Origin: Sphingomonas echinoides ATCC 14820 | GTDB taxonomy: Bacteria > Pseudomonadota > Alphaproteobacteria > Sphingomonadales > Sphingomonadaceae | Assembly: GCF_000241465.1 (NCBI RefSeq) | Contig: NZ_JH584235.1 | Location: forward strand, 2,780,529 to 2,844,528 | Length of the DNA stretch: 64,000 nucleotides | Direction of reading: 5' to 3' | Shown: positions 1-7,799 of the stretch, piece by piece | Numbering within the stretch: position 1 is the stretch's first letter | Layout of the letters: every line of letters begins with the position of its first letter | Notes under the pieces: model-generated | What the model saw: the letters and a program-made list of their open reading frames with translations, nothing else | Told to the model about the DNA's origin: nothing | Database searches by the model: none | Made by a program: the position numbers and the translations under genes

Positions 1-325
1 ACAATTGCGATATCCCCGACGTGAAAACGCCGGGGTTTTTTGCGTTCTCGGCAGTCGCAATCGCGAGGATCCCGGCCAGATCGCCCTGCACGTCGATCGC
101 CAGCCCCGTGTCGTCCGGCGTCAGTACGATCGCCGAGATCAGCGATCGCAGAATTTCCGTTGCCTTCATGCGTTCGATCTCTGGTCCCCGCTCGAGCAAC
201 CCGTGCAGCGATGCAACCTGGCGGCGATAGTAACCGGCCATTTCAGGATGAAGCAGGGCCGGGGGCTCATTGGCCTCTGCTAGAAAGTCTTTCAGCGATT
301 TCTGACGCGCATCTAGGCCGTGAAC
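1..325 (-). pseudogene. C-terminal remnant of a large serine recombinase (partial)
   Basis: Reading the minus strand from 325 to the window edge gives one open frame without stops. It contains the stretch LLHPEMAGYYRRQVASL and ends in TPDDTGLAIDVQGDLAGIL followed by AIAT. This combination is typical of the coiled-coil and extreme C-terminal tail of large (zinc-ribbon) serine recombinases. The catalytic N-terminal resolvase domain is absent: the frame meets an in-frame TAG at 326-328, about 10 bases before the insertion sequence. The 3' end lies outside the window. I infer that the gene was decapitated by IS insertion followed by deletion. Family assignment is by recognition of the tail only. 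Confidence 0.6.
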
Positions 326-338
326 CTATAAATGGGAT

Positions 339-363
339 TGAACCGCGCCGGGTTTGCCGGAGG
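339..363 (+). repeat. Left terminal inverted repeat of the IS3-family element
   Basis: These 25 bp starting TGAACCGCGCCGGGTTTGCC are complementary to 1635-1659 except for one C/T difference at the sixteenth base. The repeat marks the left boundary of the element. Confidence 0.88.
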
Positions 364-391
364 CTCCAACTCCTGAGAAGGTGGAGTCTGT

Positions 392-715
392 ATGAGCAAG
401 ACGACGAACAAGTTTGCGCCGGAAGTTCGCGAACGCGCGGTACGGATGGTTTTCGAGCACGAGCGGGATCATCCCTCGCGATGGGCAGCGGTGGTGTCGA
501 TCGCGGAGAAGATCGGCTGCGTTCCGCAGACGCTGCATGAGTGGGTGAAGAAGGCTGAGGTCAACAGCGGCAAGCGTGCCGGTGTCCCGACCGAGGTTGC
601 CGACAAGATGAAGGCGCTCGAGCGCGAGGTCCGTGAGCTGCGACAGGCCAACGAGATTCTGCTTAAGGCGTCCGCATATTTTGCCCAGGCGGAGCTCGAC
701 CGCCCGTTCCGGTGA
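392..715 (+). CDS. IS3-family transposase OrfA
   Basis: This is a 107-residue protein with an N-terminal helix-turn-helix ([16 protein letters not shown], then [16 protein letters not shown]). A leucine-zipper-like coiled coil follows (residues ~70-95, [21 protein letters not shown]). This is the classic OrfA layout, in which the HTH binds the terminal repeats and the zipper multimerises. The ATG at 392 lies about 30 bases inside the left inverted repeat. The end overlaps orfB by 4 bases (ATGA, 712-715). OrfB lies in the -1 frame relative to OrfA, as expected for IS3 elements that make an OrfAB fusion by -1 frameshifting. I did not find a convincing slippery heptamer, so simple translational coupling is equally possible. 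Confidence 0.93.
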   Translation: MSKTTNKFAPEVRERAVRMVFEHERDHPSRWAAVVSIAEKIGCVPQTLHEWVKKAEVNSGKRAGVPTEVADKMKALEREVRELRQANEILLKASAYFAQAELDRPFR

Positions 716-1620
716 TGATCGCGTTTATCGATGATCACCGCGATGCCTATGGGGTCGAGCCGATCTGCCGCGTTCTGCCGATCGCCCCATCGACGTATTT
801 CGAACGCGCCGCGCAGCGGCGGGATCCGACACGCCTGTCGGCGCGGGCGCAGCAGGATGTCGCCCTGAAGCCAGAGGTTGCACGCGTATTCGCCGAGAAC
901 TTCGCCGTCTACGGCGTGCGCAAGGTCTGGCGGCAGATTATGCGGGAAGGCTTTCCGGTTGCCCGCTGTACGGTCGCTCGGCTGATGCGCGAGATGGGCT
1001 TGGCAGGGGTGATCCGGGGCAAGCCGGTGCGCACCACCGTCAGCGACAAAGCGGCGCCGTGTCCGCTCGATCACGTCAATCGAAGATTCTACGCGCCAGC
1101 ACCGAACATGCTGTGGATGTCGGACTTCACCTATGTCGCGACCTGGGCCGGGTTCGTCTACGTCGCCTTTGTCATCGATACCTACGCCAGGCGGATCGTC
1201 GGCTGGCGCGCCAGCAGGACGGCGCATGCCGGCTTCGTCCTCGACGCCCTGGAACAGGCGCTTCACGGTCGACGGCTGGCCCATCGGGGCGGCCTCATCC
1301 ATCATAGCGACCGCGGGTCGCAATATTTGTCCATCAAGTACACCGAGCGCCTCGCCGAAGCCGGGATCGAGCCGTCAGTCGGCAGCATCGGCGACAGCTA
1401 CGACAACGCTTTGGCCGAGACCATCAACGGCCTTTACAAGGCCGAGGTGATCTACAGGCGCGGGCCGTGGCGTACCTTCGAAGCCGTCGAGTACGCCACG
1501 CTCGAATGGGTGGACTGGTTCAACCATCGTCGGCTGCTCGAGCCCATCGGCAACATCCCGCCTGCCGAAGCCGAAGAACAATATTATGCTGCCGCAGACA
1601 ACATCGATATGGCAGCGTGA
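712..1620 (+). CDS. IS3-family transposase OrfB (DDE integrase)
   Basis: This is a 302-residue protein with the HTH_21 segment near the N terminus ([14 protein letters not shown]) and an rve integrase core. The DDE triad is visible: the first Asp in [10 protein letters not shown], the second in [11 protein letters not shown], and the Glu in [15 protein letters not shown]. The element would act by copy-out/paste-in through a circular intermediate, as known for the IS3 family. No stop or frameshift is visible, so the protein is probably functional. The stop at 1618-1620 lies just inside the right inverted repeat. Confidence 0.93.
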   Translation: MMIAFIDDHRDAYGVEPICRVLPIAPSTYFERAAQRRDPTRLSARAQQDVALKPEVARVFAENFAVYGVRKVWRQIMREGFPVARCTVARLMREMGLAGVIRGKPVRTTVSDKAAPCPLDHVNRRFYAPAPNMLWMSDFTYVATWAGFVYVAFVIDTYARRIVGWRASRTAHAGFVLDALEQALHGRRLAHRGGLIHHSDRGSQYLSIKYTERLAEAGIEPSVGSIGDSYDNALAETINGLYKAEVIYRRGPWRTFEAVEYATLEWVDWFNHRRLLEPIGNIPPAEAEEQYYAAADNIDMAA

Positions 1621-1634
1621 CTCACAACCCAATG

Positions 1635-1659
1635 CCTCCGGCAGACCCGGCGCGGTTCA
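1635..1659 (+). repeat. Right terminal inverted repeat of the IS3-family element
   Basis: These 25 bp end in CGCGGTTCA and are complementary to 339-363 with one mismatch. The 219 bp beyond, up to the phosphatase stop at 1879, contain only short unconvincing frames. They may be debris from the same rearrangement. Confidence 0.88.
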
Positions 1660-1878
1660 GTTCGACGCTGTGCTGATGGTTTCGAAGTGTCCAACTTCGA
1701 GCGGCAGGCGCAGATAGCGTAACCTTGTGTCCATCGAACCAGCCGCAGCTCAGGCCACTCTTTCTGAGGGTAAGAGCGCGGAGGCAGAAGCTTGCTACCT
1801 CCATCGAAAATCACGAAGGCGTGGTGGTCGAACGCTCAGAAGCCCGCCTCACGCCCGGTGTGTTCGCCCCGAGACGTT

Positions 1879-2814
1879 TCAGGCGCGCAGGATGGACTGA
1901 TAGAGCACTGTGCCCCCGAAATCGCGGAACTCGAAGGACAGTGCATTCTCGCCAACGCTGACGGCGGCGAAACCCGATCGCGCCTGACAAAACTTTGTGC
2001 CCGCCACCGCCGATACCGGGCGCACCTCGGATCCCGCACCGCAGCCAACATAATGCAGCCCGTCCCGCTCAATATGCTGCAGGTCGTGATCATGACCGAA
2101 CAGATAGGCCGCCACGCCGCGCCGTTTCAGGATCGGCATCACCATCTCGACCATCTCGCGGGTCTCGCCATGTCCGCTGCCGCCGGAGCGGATCGTGTGG
2201 TGCCCCGCGACTACTTTCCAGCGTGCAGTCGACGCCGCAAGCCCCTGGTCAAGCCAGGCCAGTTGCGCCGCCACGTCCTGCGATGCAACATTGTGCGCGA
2301 TCACGCTTTCCACCTTGTCGCGATATTGGTGGACCGTCGGGGACGTATCGATGACGAACAGGTCGATCTGCGGCATCTCCAGCGCTGCGCCTGGTACCTT
2401 GTAATATCGGCGCGGCATGCGCCAGCGCTTGCTGGTGGCAGCGTAATCGACCTGAGCCTGCGGGTTGCCGCGATAATCGTGATTGCCGAGCGCAACGTAC
2501 CACGGCACCTGTAGCGCCGGATCGGTGTAAACCTTCTCGAACGAACTCTGCCACTGCGGATCGTCGGCCGACTGGACGCCGTTTTCGTAAAAATTGTCGC
2601 CGACAGACACCACGAAGCGGCTACCCAAGGTGGTGGCGGTCTTGCCCATCTGTACTGCAACGTCGCGCTGGTGCTGGGCACCATCCCGACCCCAATCGCC
2701 GACCACCAGGAAACTTCCCGGGCGCGTTTTGGCGGTCAGCGGCACTATGGGAAGCGCTGCCGCCGCAGCCATCCCGGCCATCGCGGTGCGGCGGTCGATT
2801 GCGAATTCGGTCAT
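1879..2814 (-). CDS. Exported purple acid phosphatase-like metallophosphoesterase
   Basis: This 311-residue calcineurin-like phosphoesterase is of the tartrate-resistant (type 5) acid phosphatase type. Metal ligands appear in order: VVGDW (D40), VGDNFY (D73, Y76, the iron-binding Asp-x-x-Tyr that gives the purple colour), ALGNHDY (N111, H112), a GHHTIRSGG segment and GHDHD. The N terminus DRRTAMAGMAAAAALPIVPL looks like a Tat signal, consistent with export of a folded metalloenzyme. A GAGGAG ribosome site sits 7 bases before the ATG at 2814, so I prefer it over the ATG at 2841. It starts 23 bp after the TonB receptor gene on the same strand, so the two are probably one operon. Its role is probably periplasmic release of phosphate from organophosphates; the substrate is unknown. 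Confidence 0.85.
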   Translation of the reverse strand: MTEFAIDRRTAMAGMAAAAALPIVPLTAKTRPGSFLVVGDWGRDGAQHQRDVAVQMGKTATTLGSRFVVSVGDNFYENGVQSADDPQWQSSFEKVYTDPALQVPWYVALGNHDYRGNPQAQVDYAATSKRWRMPRRYYKVPGAALEMPQIDLFVIDTSPTVHQYRDKVESVIAHNVASQDVAAQLAWLDQGLAASTARWKVVAGHHTIRSGGSGHGETREMVEMVMPILKRRGVAAYLFGHDHDLQHIERDGLHYVGCGAGSEVRPVSAVAGTKFCQARSGFAAVSVGENALSFEFRDFGGTVLYQSILRA

Positions 2815-2837
2815 GGCACACTCCTCATTCGTCACGG

Positions 2838-5411
2838 TCAAAGCTTGAACTTGACGCCGCCTTCATAGGTTTCATCGTAGAATTCGCGTTGGATCGGACG
2901 GCTGGAGTCCCGCTCATAAATACGCAATGGCGCGTTGGTCAGATTCTTTACGTTAAAATACAGTCGGATACCTTTGAGGATCTCCAGCGAGCTGGTCAGG
3001 TCTAACGTCGTGCGCGGGCTCTGGAACACGTCACCCGCGGCGGTGTCGCCAATACCGAACAGGTTTGAGCCGACATATTGCGCGGCGAGCCGCACTTGCA
3101 CGCCGTGCGCCTCGTAATAGGCGGCCACGTTCCATGTCCACTTGGATGTGGCCGGTAGCGGGCGTTTCTCCCCGGTCCGTAGCTCGATCTGGCTGTCGAC
3201 ATAGGTGACGTTCGCACCAACACCGAAGCCGTCGAATGGCGTGGGCAGAAAGGCGAAGCGCTGGTCGTAGGCCGCCTCAATACCGCGCGCATAAGCGGAG
3301 GGTACATTCTGATAGGTCACGAACTTGACCACCGAGACACCCGGGAAGTTGACGGTGTCGGTGCCGTTCCGGGTGCGGGAGACGACATAATTGTCGAATT
3401 CCTTGTCGAAGAACCCGAGTGATAGAATGCCGCTGTGCGGCAGATAATATTCGAGCGATAGGTCGAAGCTGTTCCCGGTAGTCGGCTGCAGATCGGGGTT
3501 GCCGGTCGTCAAGATATTATTGTCCCGATCGATCGTGATCGGCTTGGCCACTTGCGAAAAACCGGGGCGACCGATGCCGGTCGAATAGGTCGATCGGACA
3601 ACAAAGTGCGGCGTAAAATCATAGCGCAGCTGCACCGTGGGAAACACGTTGGTATACGTGCGATTGCGCACCCGCAGGCCAAGGTTGACGGCGTTCTGGT
3701 CAAATGCATACGAACTGTAGGTCGCTTGGGTATTCTCTACCCGGACCCCGGCCAAGGCACCGAATTTACCGAGCGTGGTCGTATACATCGCATAGCCGGC
3801 ATAGATATTTTCCTCCGCCGCGAAGAAGCCGGTCAGATTGTCGGCAAAGCCGGTCGTGGTCGATTGGCCAGCGGTCGCCTGGATTGCCGCAGGGTCGACC
3901 TGCGGACCATTGGTATAGCGATTGTCATAAAAAGTGGTGATGGCGCTGCCGAGCAGGGGCAACCCCGAGGTGGGCAGCTTGAAAGATTGCGCCGCCGGCG
4001 TATCGATTTTGTCGCGCAACCGCACTTGTCCGCCAAACGTCAAGTGATCGCCATTGCCGATCCAGTTGGTGGTGAGCGTGGCGTTGATCGCTCCCGACCA
4101 TTCCTTGTCGACCGCCCGTTCCTGCGCGTTGCTCAGCTTGGTTAGCTTGTAGAGCGACGGATCGTTGACATTGGTGCCATTGGTAACCGCCAGCGCCGGA
4201 AATTCGGCGTTGGTGATGTTATCATAGGTAAAGGGAACATTTTTCGGCCCGGTATAGGTGGCACCGAAGTTGCGCCCAACCTTGAACGTAGCGCGTGAAT
4301 AGGCCCCGTGATAATCGAGTGTCAGATCGCCAAAAGTATCGCGCCCGCCGACCACGAACACCTGATTGCGATGTGTTTCCTCTTCGTCGGTGCTCTTTAT
4401 GGTGAGCGCGGTGGTGGTCGCATAACCCGCCGGATTGGCCGGATCGACCCGCAGCGCCGAGCCGTCCAGCTTGTCATAGGTCAAGCGGTTCTTGAGTACC
4501 GACTCGGTGTAGCCGGCGATCGCGGCGCGGATATAATATTGGTGATCATCATTGGGGGTGTAAGCAAATTCCCCGCCATAGCCGAACCGTCGGCGGTTAT
4601 AATTGTACCGGCGCAACTGGATATCGGACAACGCCTTGTCGATCTGCAACGCCGTGAAGGGCGTGCCCGAGGCGGCAGTCAGGCCCGAATCGTCGACATA
4701 ATCGGCCTCGATATCGTCGAAACCCCGACGATCTTCACGATAAGACCCCGTCACCACGAAGGAGAAGGGCTTGCTCCCGCCCCCGAAGCGTCCGCCGACC
4801 GCGAGGTCGAGATTGAGCGGGCCACCATGATCGTGCGCGGGCTCATATCCATAACCGACCGCGCCATCGACGAACGGCTTGGTCAGTCGCGCGGCGGAAC
4901 GCGGGGTCAGTTCGATCGAGCCGCCAAGCCCTTCGGCATCGTGATTTGGCAGGCCGGTCTTTGTGACGATGATGCCGTCGATCGCGCCCGTCGGGATGGT
5001 GTCGAACTCAACCGCGCGACCGCTGCCAAATACTGTGCCGCCGGGATTGGTGTTGAGCAGCACGACGCCGCCGTACGTGGCACCGTTCAGGTTTCCGTCG
5101 ATGCCCCGGATGTTGACGAAGCGGCCCTCGCCGGTGTCGCTCGACAGCGAAATGCCAGGAATGCGGCTCAACGATTCGGCCGCGTTGAAATCGGGATATT
5201 TGTCGATCGCTTCGGCGGACTGGACGTTGACAATGTTGGGCGCACTCTGCTGCTTCTCCCGTGCCTTGTCCTGTGCGCGCGGCGCGGTGACGACGATGTC
5301 CTGCTGAGCAGATGCCGCGTCGGAGCTTTTGGCGCGCTCTGCGGCCAGCGCGCCCGACGTCGCAGAGCAAGCGAGCATCGTCGAGACAAGCGCCATCGAT
5401 CGAATTTTCAT
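2838..5411 (-). CDS. TonB-dependent outer-membrane receptor
   Basis: This 857-residue protein has a signal peptide (MKIRSMALVSTMLACSATSG, then ALAAE). A short TonB-box region (QQDIVVTAP) precedes the plug domain, which contains the stretch YPDFNAAESLSRIPGISL and VNIRGIDGNLNG. A 22-strand barrel follows, ending in GGVKFKL with a hydrophobic/aromatic terminal strand. The AESL-x-RIPG motif resembles the Caulobacter-type subgroup that imports sugars and other organic nutrients. It is the first gene of a two-gene unit with the purple acid phosphatase. A phosphorylated organic ligand is therefore a reasonable inference, but the substrate is not visible in the sequence. The upstream 800 bp hold no gene on this strand. 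Confidence 0.93.
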   Translation of the reverse strand: MKIRSMALVSTMLACSATSGALAAERAKSSDAASAQQDIVVTAPRAQDKAREKQQSAPNIVNVQSAEAIDKYPDFNAAESLSRIPGISLSSDTGEGRFVNIRGIDGNLNGATYGGVVLLNTNPGGTVFGSGRAVEFDTIPTGAIDGIIVTKTGLPNHDAEGLGGSIELTPRSAARLTKPFVDGAVGYGYEPAHDHGGPLNLDLAVGGRFGGGSKPFSFVVTGSYREDRRGFDDIEADYVDDSGLTAASGTPFTALQIDKALSDIQLRRYNYNRRRFGYGGEFAYTPNDDHQYYIRAAIAGYTESVLKNRLTYDKLDGSALRVDPANPAGYATTTALTIKSTDEEETHRNQVFVVGGRDTFGDLTLDYHGAYSRATFKVGRNFGATYTGPKNVPFTYDNITNAEFPALAVTNGTNVNDPSLYKLTKLSNAQERAVDKEWSGAINATLTTNWIGNGDHLTFGGQVRLRDKIDTPAAQSFKLPTSGLPLLGSAITTFYDNRYTNGPQVDPAAIQATAGQSTTTGFADNLTGFFAAEENIYAGYAMYTTTLGKFGALAGVRVENTQATYSSYAFDQNAVNLGLRVRNRTYTNVFPTVQLRYDFTPHFVVRSTYSTGIGRPGFSQVAKPITIDRDNNILTTGNPDLQPTTGNSFDLSLEYYLPHSGILSLGFFDKEFDNYVVSRTRNGTDTVNFPGVSVVKFVTYQNVPSAYARGIEAAYDQRFAFLPTPFDGFGVGANVTYVDSQIELRTGEKRPLPATSKWTWNVAAYYEAHGVQVRLAAQYVGSNLFGIGDTAAGDVFQSPRTTLDLTSSLEILKGIRLYFNVKNLTNAPLRIYERDSSRPIQREFYDETYEGGVKFKL

Positions 5412-6040
5412 GACGAAAAGTCCCCCGGGGTTTCATTGCACTATCGTCGGTGGGCGTCCCTATTGGGTCCTGCCGCCGGGGACTGATGCTGCCGCAAGGT
5501 TACAGGTGAGCGACGCGTGATGCATTGAGGACGAAGGTTGGGAAGTTTTAATTTGAGCGATCGACGATCCGCGTACTGGCGCGACAGCGCCGCAATGTGA
5601 AAGGAGCGGGGAAACGCGACCGGTTTTTTCGGAGAATTGCAAGCTTCTGGGTCGGCGAACCCCGGTGGAGGCCAATCGGTGGATCGGGCAATCAGATACT
5701 GCGGGGCATGTCCCCCAGCATCTGATGACCAAAATGGCGGCATGAACGGCAACCCGGCGTAACTTAACTCAGCCGCAAACCTGTCCAAGAAGGCGGAACC
5801 GCCTCAGTAACCTCTGCCATCGACGCCTCCTTCAGTGGTGTTCAACACCTCCACTATTGTACATCGACGAAGTCGGGGACATCACCTCTGCTATAATCAT
5901 CAGGCGGTAGCGCCTTCATGCGGCCGCTCGGAAAAGTGCACTATAGCTCGCTTTGTCCGCCACAAAGTTGACCACTTGCCCGCAATTGACCGGCGCTCGC
6001 CAGTTAAGATGAAAGCGGGTCACCGCAACCAACGCTATCA
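5412..6040. other. Long intergenic stretch without a recognisable gene
   Basis: About 630 bp lie between the divergently oriented TonB receptor and the hairpin upstream of the halogenase. I find no frame with recognisable protein features. A short palindrome (GGTGTT-C-AACACC, 5837-5849) is present. The promoters of the receptor and, further right, the halogenase must lie here. The sequence is less GC-biased than coding DNA nearby. Confidence 0.5.
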
Positions 6041-6078
6041 CAACAGCCCCATCTCGAAAGAGATGGGGCTGTTGTGCG
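6041..6078 (+). terminator. Perfect 15-bp hairpin with GAAA loop, terminator-like
   Basis: Bases 6041-6055 pair perfectly with 6060-6074 around a GAAA tetraloop. A poor T-tract (TGCGTTT) follows. There is no annotated gene directly upstream on the plus strand. It could therefore end an unrecognised transcript or small RNA, or act as a leader attenuator for the halogenase gene 150 bp downstream. Confidence 0.5.
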
Positions 6079-6224
6079 TTTGCAGCTCGGCCGGTGAAAC
6101 GCCCCTCCAAATCGAAGGCTAAGTCGGTCGGCTCAGTCGGCGACGCAGGGCACTCGACCGATCCAGTCCGTCCAGCCGCCGGTTTGGTGTTCCCGCTGGC
6201 CCCGCGATGCGCTAGCGAAAGAAA

Positions 6225-7754
6225 ATGCCCGCCAAGCGAAAGATCCTGGTCGTGGGAGGTGGCACGGCCGGGTGCCTTGCTGCGGCTTATCTCGCGCGCT
6301 TCTTCGACGGGCGGATCGAGATCACGCTGCTGGAATCGCCCGATATCGGGATCATCGGGGTCGGTGAAGGCGCGTTTCCGACGATTCGCGCGACGCTGCA
6401 ATTCCTGGGCATAGACGAGGCCCGTTTCCTGCGCGAGACGTCTGGCACCTTCAAACAGGGAATCCGCTTCGACGATTGGTTGCACGCGCCGACCGCCGAC
6501 GGGCGGCGGCACCGCTACCTGCATCCGTTCGAAGCGCCGTTCCAGACCGAGCGCACCAGCCTGGTACCTTATTGGCTGCTGCAGGATGCCGCGACCCGCG
6601 CGCCCTTTGCCGAAGCCGTGACGATCCAGAATCGCGTCGCCGAAAGCGGCCGCGCGCCCAAGCGGGCCGAGGAAGGCGCGTTTTCCGGGCCGCTCAACTA
6701 TGCCTATCATTTCGATGCGGCAAAATTCGTCGAGATCATCGAGCAGCGCGCGGTCGAACTGGGGGTGCGGCACCTCAAAGGGTTGCTCACCGATGTCGCG
6801 CTGGCCGAGGATGGCAGCATCGCCCATATCGCCACGCGCGAGCATGGCGCGCTGCAGGCCGATCTCTATATCGATTGTTCGGGCTTTCGCGCCGAGTTGA
6901 TCGGCAAGGCGCTGGGCGCGCCGTTCAAGTCGGCGCAGGATCACTTGTTCACCGACCGCGCGCTGGCCTGCAAGATCGGTTATGATCGTGCCGATGCGCC
7001 GATCGAGAGTTTCACGATCGCGACCGCACATGCGGCGGGCTGGACGTGGGACATCGCGCTGGAGGGCGCGCGCGGCATCGGGTGCGTCTATTCCTCGGCC
7101 CATATGACCGACGATCGCGCGGCGGAGGTGCTGCAGCGCTATATCGGGCACGATCGCTTTACCGCGCGCACCATTCCGTTCGAATCCGGCTATCGCACAC
7201 AGCAATGGATCGGGAACTGTGTCGCGGTAGGCCTGTCGGGCGGCTTTCTGGAGCCGCTCGAATCGACCGGCGTGGTGCTGGTCGAGGCAGCGGTGGCGAT
7301 GATTGCCGAACTGTTCCCCCATACCGGGCCGATCGATGCGCCCGCGCGGCGCTTCAACACGCTGATGGCGGCGCGCTATGACCGGATCATCACCTTCCTG
7401 AAGCTGCATTATTGTCTCAGCCGACGCGAGGAGCCGTTCTGGCGCGACAATGCCGCGCCGGATTCGATCCCCGAAGCGCTGCGCGATCTGCTGGACCAAT
7501 GGCGGTACCGCCCGCCCAACCGTTTCGATTTCCTGATCGATGTCGAAAGCTTCGCCTATTTCAACTATCAGTACATCCTCTACGGCATGGATTTCCCGAC
7601 CGATCTCGTGGCGGGTAGGGGCGATTTTCCGGACGCGGCGGCGGCGGAAACGATGTTCGCGCGCATCCGCCGCTTTGGCGAGCGCGCCGTTGCCGATTTG
7701 CCGACCAACCGTGCGTTGTTGCACGACATCAACGCCGGACGGACGCTCCGCTAA
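6225..7754 (+). CDS. Flavin-dependent tryptophan halogenase family protein
   Basis: This 509-residue protein belongs to the PrnA-like flavin-dependent halogenases. The FAD-binding GGGTAG motif is at residues 11-16. The catalytic lysine region GTFKQGIRF has Lys at ~77, and FLEPLESTG places Glu346 and Ser347 as in PrnA. The usual WxWxIP signature is WTWDIAL (273-279), so its proline is replaced by alanine. Known members use FADH2, O2 and halide to make HOCl or HOBr and halogenate tryptophan or other indoles; a flavin reductase partner is needed and none is seen here. Relatives sit beside TonB receptors in many Caulobacterales, Sphingomonadales and Xanthomonadales, where the substrate is often unknown. 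The ATG is preceded by GCGAAAGAAA, a weak ribosome site. The gene appears monocistronic. Confidence 0.85.
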   Translation: MPAKRKILVVGGGTAGCLAAAYLARFFDGRIEITLLESPDIGIIGVGEGAFPTIRATLQFLGIDEARFLRETSGTFKQGIRFDDWLHAPTADGRRHRYLHPFEAPFQTERTSLVPYWLLQDAATRAPFAEAVTIQNRVAESGRAPKRAEEGAFSGPLNYAYHFDAAKFVEIIEQRAVELGVRHLKGLLTDVALAEDGSIAHIATREHGALQADLYIDCSGFRAELIGKALGAPFKSAQDHLFTDRALACKIGYDRADAPIESFTIATAHAAGWTWDIALEGARGIGCVYSSAHMTDDRAAEVLQRYIGHDRFTARTIPFESGYRTQQWIGNCVAVGLSGGFLEPLESTGVVLVEAAVAMIAELFPHTGPIDAPARRFNTLMAARYDRIITFLKLHYCLSRREEPFWRDNAAPDSIPEALRDLLDQWRYRPPNRFDFLIDVESFAYFNYQYILYGMDFPTDLVAGRGDFPDAAAAETMFARIRRFGERAVADLPTNRALLHDINAGRTLR

Positions 7755-7799
7755 AGGCTCCAGTCGATCCGCCGCCATGCTTGGCAGCGGGATGTCGGA

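Larger units (their letters stand above)
339..1659 (+). mobile_element. IS3-family insertion sequence, complete
   Basis: The element is 1321 bp long and is bounded by near-perfect 25-bp terminal inverted repeats that differ at one position. Both ends begin TGAACCGCGCCGGG, a typical IS3-family end. It carries two overlapping transposase frames, orfA and orfB. The bases just outside (GAT on the left, GTT on the right) do not form the 3-5 bp direct duplication expected after a clean transposition. One flank has therefore probably been lost or recombined since insertion. Both transposase frames look intact, so the element may still be mobile. Confidence 0.9.

Noticed and set aside
1660..1878. Short frames after the IS, for example one ending at the IS border on the minus strand
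   Set aside because: They are too short, unlike any family I know, and end in the IS itself.
5489..5505. A CTGTAAC-like tract on the minus strand upstream of the TonB receptor suggested a Pho box
   Set aside because: Only one half-site is close to the consensus; the other has 3 of 7 matches at best.
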